Assembly: GCA_028713915.1 (NCBI GenBank)
Contig: JAQTNK010000015.1
Coordinates: 1-64,000, forward strand
Reading direction: 5' to 3'
Source: Rhodocyclaceae bacterium
Lineage (GTDB): Bacteria; Pseudomonadota; Gammaproteobacteria; Burkholderiales; Rhodocyclaceae
DNA length: 64,000 nt
This document shows, one piece after another, positions 25,109-36,119 of the stretch. Below the pieces are notes generated by a model. The model saw only the letters and a list, made by a program, of their open reading frames with translations, had not been told where the DNA came from and ran no database searches. Each line of letters begins with the position of its first letter. Position 1 is the stretch's first letter. The position numbers were made by a program, and so were the translations under genes.

Positions 25109-26302
25109 ATGGCAGCGAAAGTCCTCAAGCTCGCCGGCATCGTCGTCGCGGTCCTCGGCGTTCTCGGCATCGCCCTCGGCGCTTTCCTTTCCAGCCGCTA
25201 CTTCGCCGCGAGCGTCGAGACGCTGCTCGCCAAGGCGATGCAGGAGGCCAAGCAGCGCACCCTGAAATTCGACGGCGCGCTGGAAATTTCCTTCTGGCCG
25301 AATGCCGGCTTCACCGCCGGCAGAGTCTCGCTGTCGGAGCGCGGCAGCACGCAGGAGTTCGCCTCCTTCGACGCGGCGCGCGTGTCGGTGGCCGTGCTGC
25401 CGCTGTTCGCCCGGCAGGTGGTGGTGGAAGATTTGACGCTGAACGGCCTCAAGGTCGGCATCGTCAAGCACGCCGACGGCTCGCTCAACATCGACGATCT
25501 GCTCGTCAGCCAGAAGCCCGCCGGCACGCCGCTCCAGTTCGACATCGCCGCCGTCAAGCTCGGCGGCGCGACGCTGACCTGGCACGACGAAAAATCCGGC
25601 GGCACGACGACGGTGAGCGGCCTCGATTTCGCCACCGGCCGCGTCCAGGCCGATACCGGCAGCAAAGCCTTCCGCGTCGATAACCTGGCCTTCGCCGCCA
25701 CGGCGGACGGCATCCGCACGCGAGTCGCCCTCGGCGGCGTCGACGGTTCGGCCACCGCCCTCAAGGCCGCCAGCCTGGCCTTCGATATCGACGCCAAGGC
25801 CGGCACGACGGCCGTCCGCGGCACGCTGAACGCGGCCCTCGCCGCCGACTTCGCCCAAGGCACGCTGGCCCTGGAGAACCTCTCCGGCGACGTCGACATC
25901 GCGCATCCGCACCTGGCGACCAAGCACATCACGCTGCCGCTGCGCGGCGACTTGCGCGCCGGCCTGGCGACGGCCGCCGGCCATCTGTCGACGCAGTTCG
26001 ACGAATCGAAAGCGGTGCTGCAGTTCAAGGTGGCCCGATTCGCGCCGCTGGCGCTGCATTTCGACCTCGCCATCGATCGCCTCGACGTCGACCGCTACTT
26101 GCTGCCGCAGCCAGCGGCGGCCCGCGCGGAGAACACCAACCCGTTCGACCTGTCTGCGTTCAAGGACCTCGAACTGGACGGCACGGTGCGGATCGGCAGC
26201 CTGCAGGTCGCCAACCTCAAGGCCAGCAACGTCAAGCTCCAGATCAAGGCCGCCAACGGCAAGCTCGACGTCGGCGGGCTTGACGGCCGGGACGGAAACT
26301 AG
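25109..26302 (+). CDS. AsmA family protein
   Basis: 397 residues. An N-terminal membrane helix (LKLAGIVVAVLGVLGIALGAF) is followed by repeated beta-rich segments typical of AsmA/TamB-like lipid-transport proteins: VVVEDLTLNGLKVGIVKHADGSLNIDDLL is the signature AsmA block. The C-terminus lies outside the cytoplasm. AsmA proteins influence outer membrane lipid and porin assembly. It lies between the EF-hand protein and a ROK kinase, 2 bp from the latter. Confidence 0.82.
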   Translation: MAAKVLKLAGIVVAVLGVLGIALGAFLSSRYFAASVETLLAKAMQEAKQRTLKFDGALEISFWPNAGFTAGRVSLSERGSTQEFASFDAARVSVAVLPLFARQVVVEDLTLNGLKVGIVKHADGSLNIDDLLVSQKPAGTPLQFDIAAVKLGGATLTWHDEKSGGTTTVSGLDFATGRVQADTGSKAFRVDNLAFAATADGIRTRVALGGVDGSATALKAASLAFDIDAKAGTTAVRGTLNAALAADFAQGTLALENLSGDVDIAHPHLATKHITLPLRGDLRAGLATAAGHLSTQFDESKAVLQFKVARFAPLALHFDLAIDRLDVDRYLLPQPAAARAENTNPFDLSAFKDLELDGTVRIGSLQVANLKASNVKLQIKAANGKLDVGGLDGRDGN

Positions 26303-26304
26303 CC

Positions 26305-27192
26305 ATGCGGCTGGGCATCGACCTTGGCGGCACCAAGATCGAAATCGTCGCGCTGGCCGGCGACGGCGCCGAGCTGCTGCGCCGGCGCGTGGCGACGCCG
26401 CAAGGCGACTACGCCGCGACGGTGGCGGCGCTCGCCGGCCTCGTCGCCGCGGCGGAGACTGAGCTCGGGCAGCGCGGCAGCGTCGGCGTCGGCATTCCCG
26501 GCGCCGAATCTCGCGTCACCGGCCTCGTCAAGAACGCCAATTCCACCTGGCTGATCGGCAAGCCGCTGCGCCAGGACCTGCAAGCGGCGCTCGCGCGCGA
26601 CGTGCGGCTGGCCAACGATGCCAACTGCTTCGCGCTCTCGGAAGCCACCGACGGCGCGGCGGCCGGCGCCGGCGTGGTGTTCGGCGTGATTCTCGGCACC
26701 GGGGTCGGCGGCGGCATCGTCGTCAATGGCACGGTGCTGGCCGGCGCCAACGGCATCGCCGGCGAATGGGGCCACAACCGCTTGCCCGGCGACGAGGCCG
26801 CCTGGCCCGCCTGCTATTGCGGCCGCCGCGGCTGCGTCGAAACTTTCCTTTCGGGGCCCGGCCTGACGCGCGACCACGCCGCCGTCACTGGCGACGCCAA
26901 TGTCATAGCGCCGGCGGCGATCGCCGCGCTTGCCGCCGCCGGCGACGCCGCCTGCGAAGCGACGCTGCGCCGCTACGAGGCGCGCTGCGCCCGCGCCTTG
27001 GCCGAGGTCATCAACATCCTCGACCCGGACGCCATCGTGCTCGGCGGCGGCCTGTCGAACCTCGACCGCCTTTACGACGCCGTGCAGCGGCTCTGGGGCG
27101 CGCAGGTCTTCTCCGACCACGTCGCCACGCGCCTGCTGAAGAACCGCCACGGCGATTCCTCGGGCGTGCGCGGCGCCGCCTGGCTATGGTGA
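26305..27192 (+). CDS. ROK family sugar kinase (fructokinase/NagK-like)
   Basis: 295 residues. Phosphate-binding GIDLGGTKIE at the N-terminus, catalytic-loop ANDANCFALSEA, ATP-binding ILGTGVGGGIVV, and the ROK zinc site CYCGRRGCVE. The EWGHN element between them contacts sugar and zinc. It phosphorylates a hexose or N-acetyl-hexosamine; which one is not decidable. It overlaps the MOSC gene by 7 bp. Confidence 0.88.
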   Translation: MRLGIDLGGTKIEIVALAGDGAELLRRRVATPQGDYAATVAALAGLVAAAETELGQRGSVGVGIPGAESRVTGLVKNANSTWLIGKPLRQDLQAALARDVRLANDANCFALSEATDGAAAGAGVVFGVILGTGVGGGIVVNGTVLAGANGIAGEWGHNRLPGDEAAWPACYCGRRGCVETFLSGPGLTRDHAAVTGDANVIAPAAIAALAAAGDAACEATLRRYEARCARALAEVINILDPDAIVLGGGLSNLDRLYDAVQRLWGAQVFSDHVATRLLKNRHGDSSGVRGAAWLW

Positions 27193-27830
27193 CGCTTTAT
27201 CTGGGCGGCATCCGCCCGCTGCCGCCGGAGAACCAGCCGACCGGCATGTTCAAGCGCGAGATCGCGCAGCCGGTGTGGCTCGGCCGCGCGGGACTGGCGG
27301 GCGACGCCCAGGCCGACCGCCGCGTGCACGGCGGCCCCGAAAAAGCGCTGCATCAATTCCCCGTCGCGCACTACGCGCGGCTCGCCGCCGCCTTCCCCGC
27401 CGCGGCGGCCTTGCTGGTGCCCGGCAGCATCGGCGAAAACCTCAGTGCCGACGGCTGGGAGGAAACCACCATCTGCATCGGCGACGTCTTCCGTCTCGGC
27501 GATGCGCGCATCCAGGTATCGCAGCCGCGCTCGCCGTGCTGGAAAATCGACCGCCGCTATGGTCAGGAGGGCATGGCCAAACTCATCGACGCTGCGGGGA
27601 TCGCCGGCTGGTACTTCCGCGTCGTCGAGGAAGGCGAAGTCGCGACCGGCTGCCGCTTCCAGCGCATCGACCAGCCGGCGCCGGCGGCGACGCTGCAGCG
27701 GCTCTGGCAGCTTTGGCAGGCGCAGCGTCCCTACCCCGACGCGCTCGAGGCGTTCGCCGCGACGCCCGGCCTGGCGCCCAACTGGACCGCGAAATTCGTC
27801 GAGCGCGCGCGATGGCTGAGAAGTCTCTGA
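27186..27830 (+). CDS. MOSC domain protein (YiiM-like)
   Basis: 214 residues from the ATG at 27186, inside the end of the ROK gene. MOSC core: RAGLAGDAQADRRVHGGPEKAL, then GSIGENLS and SQPRSPCWKID, where the cysteine is the conserved MOSC Cys. A C-terminal 3-alpha helical extension follows, as in YiiM. YiiM proteins reduce N-hydroxylated compounds with a molybdenum cofactor. It overlaps the next gene by 19 bp. Confidence 0.87.
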   Translation: MVTLYLGGIRPLPPENQPTGMFKREIAQPVWLGRAGLAGDAQADRRVHGGPEKALHQFPVAHYARLAAAFPAAAALLVPGSIGENLSADGWEETTICIGDVFRLGDARIQVSQPRSPCWKIDRRYGQEGMAKLIDAAGIAGWYFRVVEEGEVATGCRFQRIDQPAPAATLQRLWQLWQAQRPYPDALEAFAATPGLAPNWTAKFVERARWLRSL

Positions 27831-29006
27831 ATCCCTGGCGGCGCGTCTTCCTGCCCTTCGCGGCGGGCTATTACCTGTCCTACCTGCTGCGCAACGTCAA
27901 TGCCGTCATCGCGCCGGACCTCACGCGCGACCTCGCGGTGTCGGCCGCCGACCTCGGCTTCCTGACCTCGGCCTACCTCTTCGGCTTCGGCGCCTTCCAG
28001 CTGCCGCTGGGCATCCTGCTCGACCGCTACGGCCCGCGCCGCGTCGAGGCGGTGCTGCTGACCATCGCCGCCGCGGGCTGCGCCGCCTTCGCGGTCGGCA
28101 CCAACCTCGCCGAGCTGGCGCTCGGCCGCGGCCTCATCGGCCTCGGCGTCTCGGCCTGCCTGATGGCCTCGTTCAAGGCCTTCTCGCTGTGGTTTCCGGC
28201 CGAGCGCCAGGCGTCGCTCAACGCCGCGGTGATGGCCGCCGGCGGGCTGGGCGCCTTGAGCGCGACGACGCCGCTGGCCTGGGCGCTGCCGCTCGCCGGC
28301 TGGCGCGGCATTTTCGCCGTCCTCGCCGTGCTGGCGCTCGCCGCCGCCGCCGGCATCTTCTCGACGCCCGACAGGCGCGCCGCCGTCAGCCGCGAGACCC
28401 TCGGCGAGCAGCTGCACGCCCTCGGCGGCATCCTGAGAAGCCGCGCCTACTGGCGCTTCGCGCCGCAGACGGCGACCATGTCGGGCGGCTTCATGGCGCT
28501 CCAGGGCTTGTGGGCGGTACCCTGGCTCATCAACGTCAACGGCGCGACGCGCGAAGCGGCCGCCGTCCACATGCTGCTCGCCAGCGGCGCCATGCTCGCG
28601 GGCTTCCTCGCGCTCGCCGCCTTCGTCACGCGGCTGGCGCGCGCCGGCCTGCCGCCGCAGCGCATCCTCACGGCCGGCATCGGCGTCGGCATCGGCGTCC
28701 TCGCGCTGATCGTCGCCGACGTCGGCGCGACCCGGCTGCTGTGGTTCGCCATGGGCCTGGTGTTTTCGGTCACCAATCTCTCCTACGCCCTGCTCGCGGC
28801 GAACTTCCCGCCGCACCTGCAGGGCCGCGCGAACACCGCCTTGAACCTCGCCGCCTTCGTCGGCGCCTTCGGCCTGCAATGGGGCATCGGCGTGCTCGTC
28901 GACGTGCTCGGCAGTTTCGGCCTGACGCCGCGCGAGGCTTTTCGCTGGGCCTTCGCCGTGCTGCTGCTGATGCAGGCGTCGGCGTGGGGATGGTTCGTGC
29001 TGGGCG

Positions 29007-30986
<1,980 letters not shown>

Positions 30987-31337
30987 GGCCTATCAGAGGC
31001 TTGCTCGGCCAATCTCGACTTCACCTTGCTTGATTCCCCTAATCCGTTGGTCTCAAATGGTTTTCCGCCTACCCACAAAAACTGTGGACAACTTTGTGAA
31101 TAACGGCGTCGCCACAGCGCTAAATAGCGGCCCCGTAACGTTTAGTTAATAAATGCACAACCATTGTGCCGAGTCAATTGCTATAGAAATCAAACAGTTA
31201 ACAAGTTTGTATTACTAAGGTATGACTGGAGCCGCTGGGAACCCCCGCCAACCCGGTTTCTGTGAATAAGTCAACTGCCGGACCCGTTTTCCGGAAGCCT
31301 TGCGGGGCCGGCCTTGCGCGGGCGAAGGCGCCCGCGA
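30987..31337. promoter_or_regulatory. AT-rich spacer between priA and hemE with DnaA-box-like motifs
   Basis: Much lower GC than its surroundings, with no credible gene. TGTGAATAA, an exact match to the DnaA box TGTGNATAA, occurs at 31095-31103 and 31261-31269. TGTGGACAA at 31083-31091 is one mismatch away. Weaker reverse-orientation matches lie at about 31070 and 31151. An AT-rich tract (31141-31215) and a GCACAA/TTGTGC inverted pair lie between. It resembles a replication origin or DnaA-titration site, but dnaA is not nearby, so this is tentative. Confidence 0.4.
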
Positions 31338-32390
31338 TCAGCGGCGGTACTGGTGTACCGCGTCGACCAGCGCGGAAACCCGCTCGGGGGGCGTGAATTG
31401 GGAAATGCCGTGGCCGAGGTTGAAGACATGGCCGCTGCCGGCGCCGTAGGCATCGAGCACGCGGCGCGCTTCCTTTTGCACGGTTTCGCCCGAGGCGAAC
31501 AGCGCCATCGGATCGAGGTTCCCTTGCAGCGCCACTTTGTCGCCGACGCGCCGGCGCGCTTCGCCGATGTCGGTGGTCCAGTCCAGCCCGATGGCGTCGC
31601 AGCCGATGGCGGCGATGGCTTCGAGCCACTGGCCGCCGCCCTTGGTGAAGACGATGGAAGGGACGCGCTCGCCGTCGTGGCTCTTCTTCAGGCCGGCGAC
31701 GATGCGCTCCATGTACTGGAGCGAGAACTCGCGGTAGGCGTGCGCCGGCAGCGCGCCGCCCCAGGTGTCGAAGATCTGCACGGCTTGCGCGCCGGATTCG
31801 ATTTGCGCGTTGAGGTAGTCGGTGACGGCGACGGTGGTCACTTCGAGGATGCGATGCAGCAGGTCGGGCCGCTCGAACAGCATGGTCTTGACCGTGCGGA
31901 AGTCGTCCGAGCCGCCGCCTTCGACCATGTAGCACGCCAGCGTGAAAGGGCTGCCGGAAAAGCCGATCAGCGGCACGGAGTTGTCGAGCGCGCGGCGAAT
32001 CTCGGCCACCGCGTCCATGACGTAGCGCAGGTGCACGTTGGGGTCCGGCGCTTCGAGGTCGCGGATCGCCCACTCTTCGCGCAGCGGCCGTTCGAACTTC
32101 GGACCTTCGCCGTCGGCGAAATAGAGCCCCAGGCCCATCGCGTCGGGCACCGTGAGAATGTCGGAAAACAGGATCGCGGCGTCCAGGCCGAAGCGCGCCA
32201 GCGGCTGCAGCGTGACTTCGCAGGCCAGGCCGGGATCCTTGCAAAGGTTGAGGAAGCTGCCGGCGCGGCGGCGCGTCTCGCAGTACTCGGGCAGGTAGCG
32301 ACCGGCCTGGCGCATCAGCCAGACGGGCGTGTAATCGACCGGTTCGCGCAGCAGGGCGCGCAGGAAATTGTCGTTCTGGGGGCGGGCCAT
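31338..32390 (-). CDS. hemE: Uroporphyrinogen decarboxylase
   Basis: 350 residues from the ATG at 32390, preceded by CCGGAGCG; starts at 32420 or 32459 would add unsupported residues. Signatures: [28 protein letters not shown] and [13 protein letters not shown], with the C-terminal NLGHGI. It decarboxylates uroporphyrinogen III to coproporphyrinogen III in haem biosynthesis. It is transcribed toward the spacer before priA, in the same direction. Confidence 0.95.
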   Translation of the reverse strand: MARPQNDNFLRALLREPVDYTPVWLMRQAGRYLPEYCETRRRAGSFLNLCKDPGLACEVTLQPLARFGLDAAILFSDILTVPDAMGLGLYFADGEGPKFERPLREEWAIRDLEAPDPNVHLRYVMDAVAEIRRALDNSVPLIGFSGSPFTLACYMVEGGGSDDFRTVKTMLFERPDLLHRILEVTTVAVTDYLNAQIESGAQAVQIFDTWGGALPAHAYREFSLQYMERIVAGLKKSHDGERVPSIVFTKGGGQWLEAIAAIGCDAIGLDWTTDIGEARRRVGDKVALQGNLDPMALFASGETVQKEARRVLDAYGAGSGHVFNLGHGISQFTPPERVSALVDAVHQYRR

Positions 32391-32522
32391 GGGGCGCTCC
32401 GGTAGCGGGTAAAGGGGCATTATCGCATTGCCTTGGGCATTACCGGTCCTCGGCCCCATAGGCGAGGCGCATTCTTGCGGCGCGGCGGGACCGCCGGCGC
32501 CCAGGATCCGGCCGCTGCCGCC

Positions 32523-34061
32523 TCATTCCATGAGCGCCGGAGCGGCGTCCTGCTGCGCGCGCTGCGGCGGCGCCCGCAGCAGGACGATCATGGGAATCGC
32601 GGCCAGGGTGAGGAACATCATCAGGCGGAAGTCCTGCAGGTAGGCGAGCGTAGCGGCCTGGCGCGTGACTTCGGCATTGATCGCGGCAAGGCCTTGCGGC
32701 GACGCGAGATGGTAGGCGCCGGCTGTCGCCGTGGCGAAGGCCGGCCGGAACGGATTGATGTAGCCGGCGAAGGCGGCATGGTTGGCCTGCGTGCGCTGGG
32801 CGAGGTAGGTCATCACCACGGAAATGCCGATGCTGCTGCCGATGTTGCGCATCAGGTTGAACAGCGCCGTGCCCTCGTTGCGGAAATGCGTCGCCAGGGT
32901 CGAGAAGCTGATGGTGGTCAGCGGCACGTAGGTCAGGCCGATGCCGAGCCCCTGGGTGATGCCCGTGCGGACGATGTCCCAGCCGCCGACGTCCGCCGTG
33001 AAGTGCGTCATCTCCCACAGCGACAGCGTCGTCAGGACGAAGCCGACGAAGATCATGTGGCGGGCATCGACCCGCCGCGACAGCCGGCCGACGGTGATCA
33101 TGGCGATCAGCGTGCCGATGCCGCGCGGCACCAGCAGGAAGCCGATGTCGATCACCGGGTAGCCCATCAGGTTCTGCATGAACGGTGGCAACAGCGCCAT
33201 GGTCGCGAACAGCACGACGCCGACGTTGAAAATGAACACCAGGCCGACGCTGAAGTTGCGGTCGCGGAACAGGCCCGGTTCGATGAACGGCTGATCGTGA
33301 GTGAAGATGTGCGCGACGAAGAGATAGAGGCCGAGCCCGGCGAGCATCGCCTCGACCGCGATCTCGCGGCTGGCGAACCAGTTCAGCGACTCGCCGCGGT
33401 CGAGCATCATCTGCAGCGCACCGATGGCGACGCTGAGGAAAGCGAAGCCGAGCAGGTCGAAGCGCCGCGAGCGGTCGAGCGGCGTCTCATGCACGAAAGC
33501 CGCGAGGCCGAACCACGCCAGCAGGCCGAACGGCAGGTTGATGTAGAACACCCAGCGCCAGTTGTAGTACTCGGTGAGCCAGCCGCCCAGCGACGGGCCG
33601 AGAATCGGGCCGACCATCACGCCGACGCCCCACAGCGCCATCGCCGAGCCGTGCTGCTCGCGCGGATAGGCGTCGAGCAGCACCGACTGCGACAGCGGCA
33701 CCAGGCTGGCGCCGAATACGCCCTGGAGCAGCCGGAACATCACGATCTCGGGCAGGTTCTGTGCCGCGCCGCAAAGCATCGACGCCACCGTGAAGCCCGC
33801 CACCGACCACATGAAGAGGCGCTTGCGCCCGAGACGGGCGACGAGAATGCCGGTCAGGGGCATGACGATGGCCGCGGCGACGATGTAAGACGTCAGCACC
33901 CAGGCGATCTGGTCCTGGGTCGCGCCCATCGTTCCCTGCATGTGCGGCAGCGCCACGTTGGCGATGGTCGTGTCGAGCGCCTGCATGATCGTGGCCAGCA
34001 TCACCGACAGGGTGACGAAGCCCCGGTGCTGGTGCTCCATGCCTGGCGCGACGGCGGTCAT
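32523..34061 (-). CDS. emrB: EmrB/QacA family drug efflux permease (DHA2)
   Basis: 512 residues from the ATG at 34061, 10 bp after emrA; upstream in-frame ATG is within emrA. Fourteen predicted helices. Motif LDTTIANVALPHMQG in helix 1 is the DHA2 signature, GRLGRKR-type motif A reads LVARLGRKRLFM, and motif C is GPILGPSLGGWL. It exports drugs using the proton gradient with the EmrA adaptor and an outer membrane channel. Last gene of the marR-emrA-emrB operon. No TolC-like gene is adjacent. Confidence 0.92.
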   Translation of the reverse strand: MTAVAPGMEHQHRGFVTLSVMLATIMQALDTTIANVALPHMQGTMGATQDQIAWVLTSYIVAAAIVMPLTGILVARLGRKRLFMWSVAGFTVASMLCGAAQNLPEIVMFRLLQGVFGASLVPLSQSVLLDAYPREQHGSAMALWGVGVMVGPILGPSLGGWLTEYYNWRWVFYINLPFGLLAWFGLAAFVHETPLDRSRRFDLLGFAFLSVAIGALQMMLDRGESLNWFASREIAVEAMLAGLGLYLFVAHIFTHDQPFIEPGLFRDRNFSVGLVFIFNVGVVLFATMALLPPFMQNLMGYPVIDIGFLLVPRGIGTLIAMITVGRLSRRVDARHMIFVGFVLTTLSLWEMTHFTADVGGWDIVRTGITQGLGIGLTYVPLTTISFSTLATHFRNEGTALFNLMRNIGSSIGISVVMTYLAQRTQANHAAFAGYINPFRPAFATATAGAYHLASPQGLAAINAEVTRQAATLAYLQDFRLMMFLTLAAIPMIVLLRAPPQRAQQDAAPALME

Positions 34062-34071
34062 CGGCGGACGC

Positions 34072-35151
34072 TCAGAAGGAAAGGCCCAGCAGGCGGCGCC
34101 GATGGCCGGTGTCGATGGTGACGACGGCGCTGAGGCCGGCACGCAGCTGCGGCAGGTCCGGCGCGGCGGCGAGCCTGATGCGCACGGGCACCCGCTGGGT
34201 GATCTTGACCCAGTTGCCGGTGGCGTTCTGCGCCGGGATGACCGAGAACTCGGCGCCCGTGGCCGGGCTCACGCTGTCGACGGTCCCCTGCCACTCGGCG
34301 TCCGGATAGGTGTCGATGTGCACGACGGCCGGCTCGCCGGGACGCACGTAGGTGAGGTCGGTCTCGGTGAAATTGGCGTCCACCCAGACGCTGCCGCTGA
34401 TCACCAGGGCCATCGCCGCGCTGCCCGCGCTCACGTACTGCCCCGGCTTCGGGCGGTTGCTGACGGTGCCGGGCAGCGCAGCGCGCACTTCCGTGCGCGC
34501 CAAGTCGAGCTTGGCCTGGTCCAGTTCGGCCAGGGCCGCGCGGTAGCTCGGATGGCGCTCGACCGGCGCATCGACGCTGCCGCCCAGCGTCGCGGCGATG
34601 CGCTTCAGGTCCTGTTGCAGCGCCGCGACCTGCTGGGCCGCGACGTCCGCGCTCTGCGTCGCGTCGTCGAAGCGCGCGGCGGAGATGAAATGCTTCTTGA
34701 CGAGGTCGGCTTGTCGCGCCTGCTCGCGTTGGGCGAAGGCGTACCTGGTCTTCGCCAGCGCGATTTCCGCCTGCTTCTCGCGATAGCTCGCTTGCAGCGC
34801 CGCGAGATCGGTGCGCACCTGCGACAGCTTGGCCTCGGCCTTTTCCACGGCCACCTGGAACGACGCCGGATCGATGCGGAACAACGGCTGGCCGGCCGCC
34901 ACCGTCTCGTTCTCCCGCACCGGCACGGCCTGGATGATGCCCGAGACGTCGGCGCTCACCGGCACCATGTCGGCCTTGACGTAGGCGTCGTCGGTTTCGA
35001 CGTAGCGCCCGCCCTGCAGGTAGAAGCCGGCGGCGACCAGCGCAGCGAGCGCCGGCAACGCGACGAGGAGCATCAGCCGCTGCCGGCGGCGCTTGGCAAG
35101 GCTTGCCGTCGCCAGGGATGACGGCTCGTCGCCGGTCGGTGTCTTGCTCAT
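34072..35151 (-). CDS. emrA: EmrA-type membrane fusion protein
   Basis: 359 residues. One N-terminal membrane helix (RLMLLVALPALAALVAAGFYL), then YVETDDAYVKADMVPVSADVSGII, the HlyD/EmrA lipoyl entry motif. A coiled-coil hairpin spans residues ~100-210 (AEAKLSQVRTDLAALQ...), followed by the beta-barrel VWVDANFTETDLTYVRPG. It bridges EmrB to an outer membrane channel. It is 33 bp from the marR gene and 10 bp from emrB. Confidence 0.92.
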   Translation of the reverse strand: MSKTPTGDEPSSLATASLAKRRRQRLMLLVALPALAALVAAGFYLQGGRYVETDDAYVKADMVPVSADVSGIIQAVPVRENETVAAGQPLFRIDPASFQVAVEKAEAKLSQVRTDLAALQASYREKQAEIALAKTRYAFAQREQARQADLVKKHFISAARFDDATQSADVAAQQVAALQQDLKRIAATLGGSVDAPVERHPSYRAALAELDQAKLDLARTEVRAALPGTVSNRPKPGQYVSAGSAAMALVISGSVWVDANFTETDLTYVRPGEPAVVHIDTYPDAEWQGTVDSVSPATGAEFSVIPAQNATGNWVKITQRVPVRIRLAAAPDLPQLRAGLSAVVTIDTGHRRRLLGLSF

Positions 35152-35184
35152 GAATGCGTGCCTCGTGACATTGCGATGCGGCGC

Positions 35185-35616
35185 CTATTGCCGCGCCGAC
35201 AGGTTGCCGTGCATCTTGCCCAGCGCCGACAGCACCGCGGCGGCCTCCTGCTTGCCGAGGCCGCGCAAGGCGTCCGCGCGGATCGCCGCGCCCACGTGCT
35301 TGATGGCCGCGAGCTGGGGAGCGGCGGCGGGCGTCAGATGAATCCGGTAGGCGCGGCGGTCGGCGGGATCCGCGCGCCGCTCGACGAAGCCGGCCGTCGC
35401 CAGCTGGTCGAGCAGGCGCGCCAGGGTGATCGGCTGGACTTCCAGCAGTTCAGCCAGCTCGACCTGGCGGACGCCCTCGTGCCGCGAGACGTAGACCAGC
35501 GCTCGCGCCTGGGCCAGCGTCAGCAGGCTGCCTTCGAGGCGCTGGCGAAAGGCCCGCCGCATCAGGCGGGAGACGTCCGCCAGCAGGAAACCGAGACTTT
35601 CTTCTTGCACGCCCAC
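35185..35616 (-). CDS. MarR family regulator of the EmrAB operon
   Basis: 143 residues from the GTG at 35616, chosen because GAGGAG lies five bases upstream; the longer frame starts at a TTG inside the operator. Winged helix: VRQVELAELLEVQPITLARLLDQLATAGFVERRADPADRRAYRIHLT, i.e. recognition helix and wing with DxRxxR-type DPADRR. MarR proteins dimerise and release DNA on binding phenolic or drug-like ligands. First gene of the operon with emrA and emrB; autorepression through the upstream palindrome is likely. Confidence 0.9.
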   Translation of the reverse strand: MGVQEESLGFLLADVSRLMRRAFRQRLEGSLLTLAQARALVYVSRHEGVRQVELAELLEVQPITLARLLDQLATAGFVERRADPADRRAYRIHLTPAAAPQLAAIKHVGAAIRADALRGLGKQEAAAVLSALGKMHGNLSARQ

Positions 35617-35633
35617 GAGCGCTCCTCGACTGA

Positions 35634-35646
35634 TAAGCAATGCTTA
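35634..35646. promoter_or_regulatory. Palindromic operator candidate for the MarR protein
   Basis: TAAGCAATGCTTA is a perfect TAAGCA-A-TGCTTA palindrome, 18 bp upstream of the GTG start. It is AT-rich in a GC-rich genome and followed upstream by TATATA-like sequence (35646-35654) that could be a -10 box. Position and form fit a MarR operator. Confidence 0.6.
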
Positions 35647-35762
35647 CTATATACGAGGATTACGATGCCGGTCAAAGGCGCGATCGCGCGGCCGGCCTCC
35701 GCAAGCGCCGGGGCGCCGCGATGCCGTAGAATGCGCGCCCCCCACCTCATTCGAGCCGAGCC

Positions 35763-36101
35763 ATGTCCACCATTCCCGCCTGCCCGCTTTGCGCCATGGA
35801 GAACACCTATCCCGACGGCGCCAACTACGTTTGCGCCGATTGCGGTCACGAGTGGCCGCAAGCGGCGCTCGCCGCCGCCGACGCCGACGATGCCGTGGTC
35901 AAGGATGCCAACGGCAACGTCCTGGCCGACGGCGACGCCGTGGTGCTGATCAAGGACCTGAAGGTCAAGGGCTCGTCGATCACGCTGAAGATGGGCACCA
36001 AGGTCAAGAGCATCCGTCTGGTCGGCGGCGACCACGAGGTCGACTGCAAGATGGACGGCGGCAGCTTCATGCTGAAGGCCTGCTACCTGAAGAAGACCTG
36101 A
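35763..36101 (+). CDS. yjdM: Zinc ribbon protein YjdM (PhnA)
   Basis: 112 residues. N-terminal zinc ribbon CPLCAMENTY...CADCGHEW and the C-terminal PhnA domain with DGDAVVLIKDLKVKG and LKMGTKVKSIRL. Nearly all proteobacterial members have this length. Originally linked by name to phosphonate use, but the true role is unclear. Gene is divergent from the marR operon and convergent with ntrX. Confidence 0.92.
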   Translation: MSTIPACPLCAMENTYPDGANYVCADCGHEWPQAALAAADADDAVVKDANGNVLADGDAVVLIKDLKVKGSSITLKMGTKVKSIRLVGGDHEVDCKMDGGSFMLKACYLKKT

Positions 36102-36119
36102 GCGGCGGCCGGCGCGACC

